A DNA stretch of 64,000 nt from Deminuibacter soli (lineage in GTDB: Bacteria; Bacteroidota; Bacteroidia; Chitinophagales; Chitinophagaceae), in assembly GCF_003412455.1 (NCBI RefSeq), contig NZ_QTJU01000006.1:1-64000 (forward strand). Direction: 5' to 3'. Position 1 is the stretch's first letter. Each line of letters opens with the position of its first letter. A model generated the notes under the pieces. That model had not been told where the DNA came from. It was given only the letters and a program-made list of their open reading frames with translations, and made no database searches. Shown here in pieces: positions 42,502 to 51,685 of this stretch. Both the position numbers and the translations under genes were made by a program.

Positions 42502-44262
42502 TTATTTCCAGTTGGGGTTTTGTTTGAGAGTAGGATTCAGCAGTATTTCCTGTGATGGAACAGGATACAGGTAATCCCTGTCTTCATTAAATGTTTTGCC
42601 CAGCGTTCTGTTTACAATGATGTAACCGCCGGATGTGGTATTGGTTAAATCAATATCACTGCCGAGTTTTAAAATTACACCGCTGCCTGCAGGTTTATTG
42701 CCGGTGTATATCTGCAGGTCAATTTTACCATCCTTGTCCAAATCGTACTGGCCGGGGCCCGGGAAATACGCACCGTTGAAAGGCGCAGTAAGCACATGGC
42801 CTTCTTTCCAGCGCATAAGATCGTTCCAGCGCAGTCCTTCCATTACCAGCTCAATACGGCGCTCACGGCGTATTTCAAGGATAACGCCGGTATTGGCACC
42901 GGTTACATGCGTGTACTGACCAGCAAGATAAGCATCGGGATTGTTATTGGCTGCTGTCAAATCCATTGCAGGCATACCAACCCTGTCGCGCAGCAATTTC
43001 ACCGATTTATCGAGATCAGCCTGTGTAAGTGTACCCAGTTCAGCCTTTGCTTCTGCATAGTTCAGCAATACTTCTGCGTAGCGGAATACGGGTAAAGGAT
43101 TATCTGAACGCTGGTTTACATCATGTGAAGGGTCACTTACAAATTTAATCAACTGGTACCCCGTTACCGTAGCAGCATAGTCAGGCGCGATAGTAATGGC
43201 ACTGCCAATACGTGTATAACCCGGTGTGCGCACCGTTTGTGACAAACGCGGATCCCTGTTCTGCACCTCGCTGTAAAACTGCATGGTATCGTAGCCGGCC
43301 TTGTCAGTAAAACGAGAGCCGTCTTTCATCAGGTAACTGTTCACCAGTTTCTTCTCCAGTCCGGGTTTGCCGTACGATGGCGTTAAGGTGTAATAGTTGA
43401 GGTTATGAAACACTTGCAGTGCAGTACTGTACTGGCGTGCCAGGATCACTTCATCTGTAACCACCGATTCAGAAGCAAACAAGTCCTGGTAAGGTTTTGC
43501 GGTGCTTTTATAAATGGTGTACGGACTGGCGCTGATAAAGGTGCCTGCTGCATCGGCAGCGAGTTGCAAAAAGCGGTCAGCATCGGGCAGACTAAATTCT
43601 GTATGGTATTTACGGAACGTGCCTTCAAACAAACACAGGCGCGATTTAAGTGCCAGGGCCGTCCATTTGGTAGCTTCGGATGCTCTTTTATCAGCAGGCA
43701 GGTGCGCAATGGCAAAATCAATATCTGCCAGCACAGAATCCATTACCAGCGTGCGCAGGTCTCTTGGCTTCAGCAGTTTGGCCGAATCATTGGATGCAAT
43801 TACTTCTGAGTACCAGGGCACATCACCAAAATGCGCTACCATATTGAAGTAAAAATACGCACGGAAGAAACGTGCCACGCCTACATACTGGTTGGTCACC
43901 GTACTATCCAGTCCGCCGCGGCGGTAGTTCTGTAAAAAATAATTGATGTTGCGCAATGCACCAAAGCTCCAGCCACCGCCGGATACCGGCACCACGCGGG
44001 CGCCGCTTTGCTGTTCACTCAAACCGGTTTTAATGATGTTATCAATGTCTTCGTTATACAAACTGGTAAAAGCATTGTTATTATCATCCGCATTGGGTAT
44101 CATACCCTGGTAAAACGAGCGCACATACAATTTCAGTTCGCTTTCAGAATTAAAGCCATTATCTGGCGAAATCTGCGAAAGCGGTTCACGTTCGAGGAAA
44201 TCTTTTTTACATCCTGCCAGCACCAGGCCAGACAGTAATATAACAGAGAGAATTTGTTTCAT
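42502..44262 (-). CDS. SusD/RagB family surface lipoprotein
   Basis: 586 residues. The lipobox LAGCKKDFLEREPLSQISPDN is followed by the SusD core: VGVARFFRAYFYFNMVAHFGDVPWYSEV, ATKWTALALKSRLCLFEGTFRKY and PVFRYAEVLLNYAEAKAELG. The end carries RRERRIELVMEGLRWNDLMRWKEG and YLYPVPSQEILLNPTLKQNPNW. It partners the SusC gene upstream (26 bp). Confidence 0.95.
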   Translation of the reverse strand: MKQILSVILLSGLVLAGCKKDFLEREPLSQISPDNGFNSESELKLYVRSFYQGMIPNADDNNNAFTSLYNEDIDNIIKTGLSEQQSGARVVPVSGGGWSFGALRNINYFLQNYRRGGLDSTVTNQYVGVARFFRAYFYFNMVAHFGDVPWYSEVIASNDSAKLLKPRDLRTLVMDSVLADIDFAIAHLPADKRASEATKWTALALKSRLCLFEGTFRKYHTEFSLPDADRFLQLAADAAGTFISASPYTIYKSTAKPYQDLFASESVVTDEVILARQYSTALQVFHNLNYYTLTPSYGKPGLEKKLVNSYLMKDGSRFTDKAGYDTMQFYSEVQNRDPRLSQTVRTPGYTRIGSAITIAPDYAATVTGYQLIKFVSDPSHDVNQRSDNPLPVFRYAEVLLNYAEAKAELGTLTQADLDKSVKLLRDRVGMPAMDLTAANNNPDAYLAGQYTHVTGANTGVILEIRRERRIELVMEGLRWNDLMRWKEGHVLTAPFNGAYFPGPGQYDLDKDGKIDLQIYTGNKPAGSGVILKLGSDIDLTNTTSGGYIIVNRTLGKTFNEDRDYLYPVPSQEILLNPTLKQNPNWK

Positions 44263-44288
44263 GTAACAGTTTTTTCAGATCAACAATG

Positions 44289-47200
44289 TTAGAACGTCAT
44301 GTTCAGGCCTACTGAATAGGTTTTAAAGAACGGGTACACACGACCATTCACATCACCATCGGGCATTGCCTGTTCGGGATCAATGTATTTGGTTTTAAGC
44401 TTTGTTGCAGTAAACAGGTTTTGTCCGCTGAAATAGAAACGCAGTTTGCTTACCCCTATCCTGCGCAACAGTGAAGCAGGAAGGCTGTAACCAAATGTGA
44501 GGTTCTTGAGACGGATATAAGCGAGGTTTTGCAGGTACTTATCGTTTGCTGTGTACAATTCGCCACCGGCGTTCAATGCCTCATAGCTTCTCAGCCTTGG
44601 GAAATACGCATTGGGATTTTCAGGGCTCCATATCTTGCCCGGGAAATCCGTTGGTATAAACGAGTAGTACGCCCTTGAATACGGGCCCCAGAATTTATCC
44701 GCGTTATTACCGGGATACCATTGCTGTTTGCCGATGCCCTGGAAAAACACCGCCATATCAAAACCACCCCATGAAGCGCTGGCATTGATACCAAAAGAAT
44801 AACGCGGGTTCTGGTTACCGATCCTGCGCATATCACCGGGGTCAATTGCAGAGTTTTTACCATTATTGATAATGCCATCGCCATTCAGGTCTTTGAAACG
44901 GATATCACCTGCAGACAATTTGCTGTATACACCCGGTGCGCTTAAACGTTGCTTGTTTACAAAAGTCTGGTCAATTTTATTCGCTTGTGCTGCTGCATCG
45001 CTGGCAAAATAACCATCCAGCTTATAGCCCCATATTTCACCCAGCTGCTGGCCAACATAGTTATTACTAAGCAGCTTGTTCGGGTTATCGAAACGGGTTA
45101 CTTCTGCCGTATAATCAGACAGCACTACGCCTACGTTGTAAGAAAACGGTTTGCCTGCCACAGTACCGTTGTCACGCCAGCTTACGTTTACATCAAACCC
45201 TTTTGTTTCCAGGTCGGCCGCATTTTGTTTGGGTGAGCCTGCACCAAATACCGCGGGTAAAACCTTGCCGGGGGTAATCATATCTGTGGTAATGCGTTTA
45301 TACCAGTCGAACGATACCTGGAAATGATTTTTCAGCAGGGCCAGGTCAACACCGGCATCCAGCGTTGCAATTTTCTCCCAGGTAAAATTGGGATCAATAG
45401 GTGCAGGCACGCTGAGCGTTTGTGTTTTGGTGCCGTCAATAATCCAGTTGTTCACAGTTGCAGGCATTACCGGCACATAAGGATACAAGCTGGCATAGTC
45501 TGTTCCCGAGCCCAGTGCCTGGTTACCCAGTGAACCATAAGAACCGCGGAATTTCAAATCGGAGATCACCCTTTTCAGCGGGGCAAAAAAGGCTTCCTCG
45601 CTGATGCGCCATCCTGCAGAAGCAGAAGGGAAAAAACCATAACGCCTGCTCGCCGGGAAACGGGAACTGCCATCATAACGACCATCCACTTCTACCAGGT
45701 AGCGGCCTTTGTAATCATAGTTTAAACGGCCGAAATAACCACGCAGCGCGAGCTCGTTGGCATTGCCTACTACGGTTATATCACCGGTGCCCAGGTCAAT
45801 CTGGTTAAGATCGTTTGACAGCAGGTTGCTGCGCTGAACCGTATTGGTTTTGTACTTCAGCAACTCCTGGTTTAAACCGGCCACGGCTTTGAAGTTGTGC
45901 GGGCCAAAGCTTTTTTCGTATGTGCCGTATAAGTTAATGGTATGATGCTGATCGAGGTAACTGCCCTCTTTCAGGTAATCGTTACCTACATACTGAATTA
46001 CACCTGGACTGACAGACCAGGGATCTGCTGTTCTGCGGTTGAAATCAGCATGCGGCATCAGCTCATAGGTATAGTTGCCGGTTAATGTTAAACCCTTTAC
46101 CAGGTTAAGGTTAAAGCCCACAGTATTGGTAATGTCGTAATGTTTTTCACCGCCTTTTGATTTACCATTCAGCAGCGATGCAAACACACCGTCGCCAATG
46201 GTATAGTTGTTCAGGTTGGTGCGGTAAGTAGCCGTACCGTCCGGGTTAACGGGCACATAAGAAGGCAGGGCATGCACAGTGATAGATACAAAGTTGGAAT
46301 TGTATCCCCAGCCCGGGTAAGTATAATCCGTTCCTGAAAACTGCGTATTGCTAAACAGGTTTAACCAGGGTGTAACACGTGCATTTATTTTGGCGCGGAA
46401 ATTATAGGCATTGTACGCATCCTGGTTAATCTGGAAAATACCTTTCTGGTTATAGTAACGGCCGGAAAGCATAAAGTCAACCTTCTCGTTGCCACCGGAT
46501 ACATTCAGCGTATGCTCCATGGAAGGCTGCCAGTTGCGGAACATGGTATGCCACCAATCGGTATGGCCATAATACACATACTGGTTAACACCATTGCGGT
46601 TTTGAATAACCACCTGTGGCAGGGAAGGATCTGACTGGCGTTTCAGCAATTCAGCATAGTCATTATCATTGTAGCCGGTATAACTGTTGCCGGTAGCGCG
46701 GATAAAAGCAGAATCAACCAGTTTGGCAGCGGTATAGCCATCGGTAATAAAATCTGTTTTGGTGGTAGGTGTTTGCCAGCTGAAATTATTGCTGTAGCTC
46801 ACCGTAAGCTTGCCCTGTTTGGCACGTTTGGTAGTAACCAGTATTACACCATACGCACCGCGTGCGCCGTAAATGGCAGCAGAAGCCGCATCTTTCAATA
46901 CGGAAATAGATTCTACATCTGCAGGGCTCATCAGGTTAATATCACCGGGAACACCATCAATCAATATCAATGGAGAACCGCTCAGGTTGGTTAAAGAGGC
47001 AGTACCGCGCACATTGAATTTAGCGCCACTGCCGGGATGCCCGTCACCAAAAGTAATGTTGAGGTTAGGTACCACGCCCTGCAGCGCCTGCCCTACATTC
47101 GCCACCGGTTTATCTGCAATGGCTTTTGAATCAACATAACCCACAGCACCGGTAAGGTTCACTTTTTTCTGCACACCATAACCTACCACCACCAGCTCCT

Positions 47201-47807
47201 GGTTATTCTGTACAGAAGCCTGCAGGCGTATGGTAATCACTTTCTCATCTTTTACCAGCACCTCCTGTTTCTCGAAACCGGCGGAGTTCACCACCAATAC
47301 ATCGCCTTCTGCAATCCGCTCCAATATAAAATTACCGTCATCACCTGCTACAGTGCCGCGGTTAGTGCCTTTTACAGAAATACTGGCTGCAGGCACCGGC
47401 GTGTTTTTTTCATTGTCCAGCACCCTGCCTTTTAAGGTAAATGGCGCAGCTGCTGTTTGCTGGAATACGATCAGCAAATCGTTCGTGGTTTTATACCCGA
47501 GCGAAGTACCTGCCAGCAGCGAATCGAGTATCGCATTCAACGGCTGCTTCGAAAAACGCCTGCCGCTATAATTGACCTTCTTTACCTGTGCAGCATCATA
47601 CACCAGTTTAAAATGACCTGCCTCTGCCACATGCTGCAGGGCTGAAGCGAGGCTCATGTTCTCCAGATTAAGGCTCGCGGTTTTCTTTAAATCCTGCGCA
47701 GCCGTTTTTTCCCATGCCCATGCACCTGTTACCAGCAGCGTGCACAAGCATACGATGCCCAACCGCAACAGCGTGCGGCTGACCAAACAACGTAATCGAT
47801 TTTTCAT
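44289..47807 (-). CDS. SusC-type TonB-linked receptor with STN signalling domain
   Basis: 1,172 residues. A signal peptide (LRLGIVCLCTLLVTGAWAW) is followed by an STN (secretin/TonB N-terminal) domain at about 45-115 (LNLENMSLASALQHVAEAGHFKLVYDAAQV ... PLNAILDSLLAGTSLGYK). A CarboxypepD_reg domain comes next (FTLKGRVLDNEKNTPVPAASISVKG), then the SusC junction (QELVVVGYGVQKKVNLTGAV), plug (SPLILIDGVPGDI, ISVLKDAASAAIYGARGAYG) and barrel to VGLNMTF. The STN domain allows it to signal to the FecR protein and thereby to the ECF sigma factor encoded just upstream. Confidence 0.96.
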   Translation of the reverse strand: MKNRLRCLVSRTLLRLGIVCLCTLLVTGAWAWEKTAAQDLKKTASLNLENMSLASALQHVAEAGHFKLVYDAAQVKKVNYSGRRFSKQPLNAILDSLLAGTSLGYKTTNDLLIVFQQTAAAPFTLKGRVLDNEKNTPVPAASISVKGTNRGTVAGDDGNFILERIAEGDVLVVNSAGFEKQEVLVKDEKVITIRLQASVQNNQELVVVGYGVQKKVNLTGAVGYVDSKAIADKPVANVGQALQGVVPNLNITFGDGHPGSGAKFNVRGTASLTNLSGSPLILIDGVPGDINLMSPADVESISVLKDAASAAIYGARGAYGVILVTTKRAKQGKLTVSYSNNFSWQTPTTKTDFITDGYTAAKLVDSAFIRATGNSYTGYNDNDYAELLKRQSDPSLPQVVIQNRNGVNQYVYYGHTDWWHTMFRNWQPSMEHTLNVSGGNEKVDFMLSGRYYNQKGIFQINQDAYNAYNFRAKINARVTPWLNLFSNTQFSGTDYTYPGWGYNSNFVSITVHALPSYVPVNPDGTATYRTNLNNYTIGDGVFASLLNGKSKGGEKHYDITNTVGFNLNLVKGLTLTGNYTYELMPHADFNRRTADPWSVSPGVIQYVGNDYLKEGSYLDQHHTINLYGTYEKSFGPHNFKAVAGLNQELLKYKTNTVQRSNLLSNDLNQIDLGTGDITVVGNANELALRGYFGRLNYDYKGRYLVEVDGRYDGSSRFPASRRYGFFPSASAGWRISEEAFFAPLKRVISDLKFRGSYGSLGNQALGSGTDYASLYPYVPVMPATVNNWIIDGTKTQTLSVPAPIDPNFTWEKIATLDAGVDLALLKNHFQVSFDWYKRITTDMITPGKVLPAVFGAGSPKQNAADLETKGFDVNVSWRDNGTVAGKPFSYNVGVVLSDYTAEVTRFDNPNKLLSNNYVGQQLGEIWGYKLDGYFASDAAAQANKIDQTFVNKQRLSAPGVYSKLSAGDIRFKDLNGDGIINNGKNSAIDPGDMRRIGNQNPRYSFGINASASWGGFDMAVFFQGIGKQQWYPGNNADKFWGPYSRAYYSFIPTDFPGKIWSPENPNAYFPRLRSYEALNAGGELYTANDKYLQNLAYIRLKNLTFGYSLPASLLRRIGVSKLRFYFSGQNLFTATKLKTKYIDPEQAMPDGDVNGRVYPFFKTYSVGLNMTF

Positions 47808-47910
47808 ACTTTTGACATGTTTTGATTGCTATGATTAAAACAGAACTGCACGCATCCGCAGAAATGGCCGTTTCTTACGGACGTAACAGTGTAGCTTTTT
47901 TGTATTGGCC

Positions 47911-47938
47911 GGTTATGTGTTTGCATAACCGGTTTTTT
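47911..47938. terminator. Hairpin between fecR and susC
   Basis: CCGGTTATG-6 nt-CATAACCGG with TTTTTTAT on the right-hand strand. The T-run is oriented rightwards, whereas the genes read leftwards, so it may partly end the fecR message or be processed; the SusC start is 104 bp further on. Confidence 0.5.
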
Positions 47939-48953
47939 ATTGACCTTCCTGTACTGCAATAACAACCTCATCACCATTGATCGTGTATTGCAGGTTATGC
48001 ACCAGCGTTAAGGCATCCAGAATTTCTTTCAGTGAATTGTTGCGTGTAAATGTGGCCGTACAGGCAAGTGAGCGCAGGCCGGGGTTTTGCACACTGATGT
48101 GTACATGGTACTTGTTCTGCAGCGCCAGTATAATATCACCCAGCGGTGCCTGGTCAAACGACAAAGCACCGGTTCTCCAGGAAGAAATATGTTCAACCGG
48201 CTGCTCAAAAGCAATGCCCTTTAAAGTAACAGGGTTAACGGCAATGCCCTGCGAAGGCAGCAATTCAAACGATGCCGTTTGTTTTTTACCATGTGCCGTA
48301 ACACGCACCTTTCCTGTTTTTACGGCTACGGATATTCTTGGCAAAGAATGATAGGCGCTTACATTAAACGATGTACCCAGCACGCGTGTATCAACGTTGG
48401 CCGTATGCACTATAAAGGGTTGTGCAGCGTTTTGCCTTACATTAAAATAAGCCTCGCCTTCTTCAAGATAAACCTCTCTTGTTGTACCTGTAAACGCAGC
48501 GGCATAACGCAGCCTGGACGAATAATTCAGCCATACCTCCGAACTGTCGGGCAGCAATACCTTTTTCAACTGCCTGCCTGCCGTTACGGTAACAGTCTTT
48601 GCAATAACTGCCGGCGTTGCCACTGCTTTTGGCTGAACAGCGACCGCATTGTTTTTTGCAGCAGGCAGCAACAGGTAAATACCGGCAGCCACTGCTGCCA
48701 CTATTGCTGCGGCGCTTATTAACCATGGCCTGAAGCGTTTAACGGGTGCCGCTTTTGCCGTATCCGGCAAGCCGATGCGCTCCCTGATAACGCTGAGCAT
48801 TTCCTGCGACAGCTGTTCTTTACTGTCAGCCGGCAGCACTGCGGGCAGCTCACCTGTTTGTGCAAACCATTGTTCTATCAGCAACTCCTCTTCCGGTGTT
48901 GCCTGGCCTTCCAGGTAACGCTGCAACAATTCCTTGATGTGGGATAATTCCAT
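47937..48953 (-). CDS. FecR-family anti-sigma factor
   Basis: 338 residues. The N-terminal cytoplasmic part (IKELLQRYLEGQATPEEELLIEQWF) binds the sigma factor; a membrane span lies at about 74-95 (FRPWLISAAAIVAAVAAGIYLLLPA). The periplasmic FecR domain follows (VTAGRQLKKVLLPDSSEVWLNYSSRLRY ... REVYLEEGEAYFNV ... TRVLGTSFNVSAY), then a DUF4974 domain (LSFDQAPLGDIILALQNKYHVHISV). It senses the STN domain of the SusC protein. Confidence 0.95.
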   Translation of the reverse strand: MELSHIKELLQRYLEGQATPEEELLIEQWFAQTGELPAVLPADSKEQLSQEMLSVIRERIGLPDTAKAAPVKRFRPWLISAAAIVAAVAAGIYLLLPAAKNNAVAVQPKAVATPAVIAKTVTVTAGRQLKKVLLPDSSEVWLNYSSRLRYAAAFTGTTREVYLEEGEAYFNVRQNAAQPFIVHTANVDTRVLGTSFNVSAYHSLPRISVAVKTGKVRVTAHGKKQTASFELLPSQGIAVNPVTLKGIAFEQPVEHISSWRTGALSFDQAPLGDIILALQNKYHVHISVQNPGLRSLACTATFTRNNSLKEILDALTLVHNLQYTINGDEVVIAVQEGQ

Positions 48954-49012
48954 GAACCGGTTTTGTTTTTCCTATTGTGGTGAAAAACAACAACTGGTAC
49001 CAGGCGCCATTG

Positions 49013-49585
49013 TTACCAAATTGTAAACAAGAATGAGGCGGCTTCTTTTAACCCATCTTTTAAACGTGCGAGTGCACTGGTTAACTGGTTCTTGATGGTT
49101 TGTTCGGAGAGATTAAGGCGTGAGGCAATTTCACTCACAGGCAATTTTTCTTCGCGGCTCAGCAGGTACACTTCACGCATACGCGCAGGCAGCAGGTCTA
49201 TTTTTTGCCCGATTAAGGCAATCAGTTCCTTTTCGCGGATAACAGTATCCGCATCATTGAATGAACCGGTCACCATGGCTGCAAGCTGGCTGCTGCGCTG
49301 GCGATCTTTCAGCAGTACGCTTAATTTTTCAATTACCTTATACCGAACGGCAGCATGCAGGTAAGCGGTAAGCGAACCATGCAGCACCAATTCACTGCGG
49401 CGCTCCCATATGTTAATGAAGATATCCTGCACGATGTCTTTGGCAGCGGCAGTAGATTGAAGGCGACGATAAGCAAACAGGTACAATGATTCCCAGTATT
49501 GCGCATACAGTTGCTCAAATGCCTGCGGCTCATTGGCCGCGATGCGCTCAAGCAGGCGGGAATCAGCAGTTAATTGTTGCGGCAT
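49013..49585 (-). CDS. ECF RNA polymerase sigma factor
   Basis: 190 residues. Region 2 reads FEQLYAQYWESLYLFAYRRLQSTAAAKDIVQDIFINIWERR; region 4 reads LPARMREVYLLSREEKLPVSEIASRLNLSEQTIKNQLTSALARL. It is of the Bacteroidota-type expansion family that accompanies FecR and SusC. It lies 59 bp before the fecR gene and directs the SusC/SusD/EEP operon in response to ligand. Confidence 0.95.
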   Translation of the reverse strand: MPQQLTADSRLLERIAANEPQAFEQLYAQYWESLYLFAYRRLQSTAAAKDIVQDIFINIWERRSELVLHGSLTAYLHAAVRYKVIEKLSVLLKDRQRSSQLAAMVTGSFNDADTVIREKELIALIGQKIDLLPARMREVYLLSREEKLPVSEIASRLNLSEQTIKNQLTSALARLKDGLKEAASFLFTIW

Positions 49586-49653
49586 TATGCTGACTATTGG
49601 GCCGGCAAGTTATAGCAGCAATACAGCTTTACACGTTAACAAATCGTAAACAA

Positions 49654-49740
49654 TCGTGAGTGGTGAGTTGTGAGTGATTGTAGCGGGTATCGGTTTCGGG
49701 GTCGGGACATCGACACATCGAAATGATTTAAGCGAGAACT
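49654..49740. repeat. Diverged single copy of the tandem-array repeat
   Basis: GAGTGATTGTAGCGGG, then CGGGACATCGACACATCGAAATGATTTAAGCGAGAAC follow in the same order as GAGTGATCTTAGCGAG, CGACACATCGGGACTATCTTAGCGAG in the array at 8595-9642. The terminator part is missing. It is preceded by GTGAGTGGTGAGTTGTGAGTGA, the reverse of the words at 281-330. Confidence 0.65.
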
Positions 49741-49760
49741 ATGCTTGTCGCAGAGGCGAT

Positions 49761-49825
49761 TTTTCAAGCGAGATGCTCTTTGTGTTCTTTGTGTACTGAC
49801 TTTGTGCTCTTCGTGGTTAAAAGCA
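49761..49825. repeat. TTTGTGTTCTTTGTG-type dispersed repeat
   Basis: The run CTTTGTGTTCTTTGTG ... CTTTGTGCTCTTCGTGGTTAAAA belongs to the CTTTGTG/CTTTGCG word family scattered between genes in many Bacteroidota. On the reverse strand it gives the false peptide NHEEHKVSTQRTQR. Confidence 0.65.
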
Positions 49826-49911
49826 TTCCCAAACATGCCGGAGGTGTATGCACCAAACAGGCTTGCAGCTTGCAGCTTCAAGTTATTTCAGCAATGAATA
49901 TACTTTTTCCC

Positions 49912-49919
49912 TACTTTCG
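49912..49919 (+). promoter_or_regulatory. Candidate tRNA-Tyr promoter -7 element
   Basis: TACTTTCG, one base from TAnnTTTG, 28 bp before the tRNA-Tyr start. The -33 element is weak. Confidence 0.4.
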
Positions 49920-49946
49920 TGCCCCGTTAAAATAAAACATCAAGCC

Positions 49947-50029
49947 GGGCAGGTTCCAGAGCGGCCAAATGGGGCGGACTGTAAATCCGCTGTCTTTCGA
50001 CTTCAGAGGTTCGAATCCTCTCCTGCCCA
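49947..50029 (+). tRNA. tRNA-Tyr (GTA)
   Basis: 83 nt without encoded CCA. Acceptor stem GGGCAGG / CCTGCCC, D-arm with GAGCGGCCAAATGGGGC, anticodon stem CGGA / TCCG around loop CTGTAAA (anticodon GTA), long variable arm, T-arm AGAGGTTCGAATCCTCT. Intact. It lies alone, 360 bp before the second tRNA-Leu. Confidence 0.97.
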
Positions 50030-50033
50030 CATA

Positions 50034-50067
50034 AAAGTCCTGTAGTGTACACTGCAGGACTTTTTTA
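50034..50067 (+). terminator. tRNA-Tyr terminator
   Basis: AAAAGTCCTG ... CAGGACTTTTTT with an inner AGTG/CACT extension, directly behind the tRNA. Confidence 0.88.
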
Positions 50068-50235
50068 TTCTCCCCCGTGGCAGCTTGCAGTAACACCGGG
50101 AAATTTTTCAGGTTCATGCGGGAAACAGGCGCTTTTGCGGTATCATGTACCCATGGCGTTCGTATAGCGCCGCAGAAAATCAACGCACTTGTGAGCGGCC
50201 TTCAAAAAAAAATCTCCAAAATTTCATTTATTTTT

Positions 50236-50264
50236 TTGCAGGAATAAAAATCCTCCTATATTTG
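50236..50264 (+). promoter_or_regulatory. Promoter of the second tRNA-Leu
   Basis: TTG at 50236-50238, 18-bp spacer, TATATTTG at 50257-50264: a very good TTG-N19-TAnnTTTG match. The tRNA starts 123 bp later, leaving a leader of about 115 nt to be removed. Confidence 0.7.
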
Positions 50265-50387
50265 CAACCCAATCGCAGCCAAATGGTTGAAAAACAAGGG
50301 CTACGAGCGGGAAAGTTCTTAACTTTACAACAGAAGCCGGCAGCGTGAAACCTGATAACGCTCAACAAAAACGGCTTCAAAACAAAT

Positions 50388-50474
50388 GCCCAGATGGCGA
50401 AATTGGTAGACGCACTGTGTTCAGGTCGCAGCGCCTTCACGGGTGTGCTGGTTCGAATCCAGTTCTGGGCACCA
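50388..50474 (+). tRNA. tRNA-Leu (CAG), second copy
   Basis: Identical in all 87 nt to the gene at 32891-32977, in the opposite orientation. Anticodon CAG, encoded CCA. The DNA behind it matches the element end found behind the first copy. Confidence 0.97.
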
Positions 50475-50720
50475 TACAGCCTTGGTTATCTTTGATAATC
50501 AAGGCTTTTTTATTTTCCGTAAGTCGTTTTCTACCCCCTTTTTCCGCTTATGCACGTTTTTCCTGACACGAAAACGACACGGGTAATGACACGGATTTTA
50601 AACCTCGGCGACAACAACCAACGTTTGACACGGCTCACATCGCCACGATTTGACAGGTACAAAACGGCAGTTTATCTGCGCCTGCTTTTACATACTTCCA
50701 GGTTTTGACAACCTGGTGCA
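50475..50720 (+). mobile_element. Remnant end of a related integrated element behind tRNA-Leu copy 2
   Basis: The sequence after the tRNA follows the reverse of 32890-32590 closely. It has the same terminator (50478-50506), GTCGTTTTCTACCCC, ATAAGCG in reverse, three GACACG sites at 50565, 50576 and 50588 (11- and 12-bp steps) and TTTGACAGGTACAAAACGG. About 51 bp present in the intact element end are missing after position 50609. No integrase follows; after about 50700 the match fades. Confidence 0.8.
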
Positions 50721-50889
50721 AAAACATATCCCCGTAACACTGTCAGAACTGTTTTGAAGCAAACTGATTAACAAAGCCACTCATTGGCAGCTAGGCATAC
50801 AGAATGCTGCGTTTTGGTTCAATTTTGCACCGTTTCCTCCATACTGCAACGAATCGTGTCATTTTGTGAGCTGGTTCTGATAAGCCAGC

Positions 50890-51651
50890 TTACTCTACCA
50901 CGAAAAATTCAATATTATATTCCGTTTCGCCGAGGAAACCATTTTTACCAAAGATCACCGTCTTAACTGGTTCGTTGTTATCATCCAGGTGACGGTTATT
51001 CAGCAATAGCATTTTACCGTTGTATTGTGCTTTGACCGAGTATTTCCCGATCGGTATATCTTTTACCATAAAAGTACCTGCTACGTCTTCCACCGGCTTT
51101 TCAAATGCCGTGGCAACAGTTCCATCGATCAAAGTTGATTCGCCGGGATAAGGCGTAAACAGCAGTTTTATTTTCGTCATGTTCACATCAGTACCCAGCA
51201 TGTACAGGTCAACATGCGCACCATAATAACTGGTACTGCCGGGCCGCTGGCCACTGAGCTTCCATTTGAAGTTTCGCACAGCTCCGGTAGCTTTGCTGAA
51301 AGCACCGGTATTATCTGGCTCCAGGTCAAATGTATAGGTTTGTCCATAAGCATTTTTTGTAAGCTGGGCTTTGGCGGTCCAGTCGCCTGCAGGTTCATTG
51401 GGTAACGACACCTCGTATTTACCTTCGTTATTGCTGGCAGCAAGAAGATAGCTGTTATACCATACTGTATGTTCAACAATGATGTTCGCCGCCTTCACAG
51501 GCAGATTTTTAGCGTCCGTTACAATACCCGTTACAGCGCCATTCTTCGTTCCTGTAACAGGCGTGTCAGGCAAGCCGGCATTTTTGCTGCAGGCAATTAT
51601 AACAGTACTGCCTATAAATGGGAGTATCCAAAGGTGTGTCTTGTATTTCAT
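50890..51651 (-). CDS. Lipoprotein with carboxypeptidase-regulatory-like domain
   Basis: 253 residues from ATG 51651. The lipobox is STVIIACSKNAG. A CarboxypepD_reg-like domain follows (GAVTGIVTDAKNLPVKAANIIVEHT ... NNEGKYEVSLP), then a second beta-rich half with FMVKDIPIGKYSVKAQYNGK. No enzyme motif. It lies 34 bp after a gene for a membrane protein, both opposite an AraC gene, and may serve in envelope stress or surface display; no function is assigned. Confidence 0.75.
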   Translation of the reverse strand: MKYKTHLWILPFIGSTVIIACSKNAGLPDTPVTGTKNGAVTGIVTDAKNLPVKAANIIVEHTVWYNSYLLAASNNEGKYEVSLPNEPAGDWTAKAQLTKNAYGQTYTFDLEPDNTGAFSKATGAVRNFKWKLSGQRPGSTSYYGAHVDLYMLGTDVNMTKIKLLFTPYPGESTLIDGTVATAFEKPVEDVAGTFMVKDIPIGKYSVKAQYNGKMLLLNNRHLDDNNEPVKTVIFGKNGFLGETEYNIEFFVVE

Positions 51652-51685
51652 ATCCAATATTTTATCTGGTTTATGGCGGGGATTT

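Noticed and set aside
49636-49881. Frame reading NHEEHKVSTQRTQRA
   Set aside because: A known type of false peptide arising from the CTTTGTG-word intergenic repeat.
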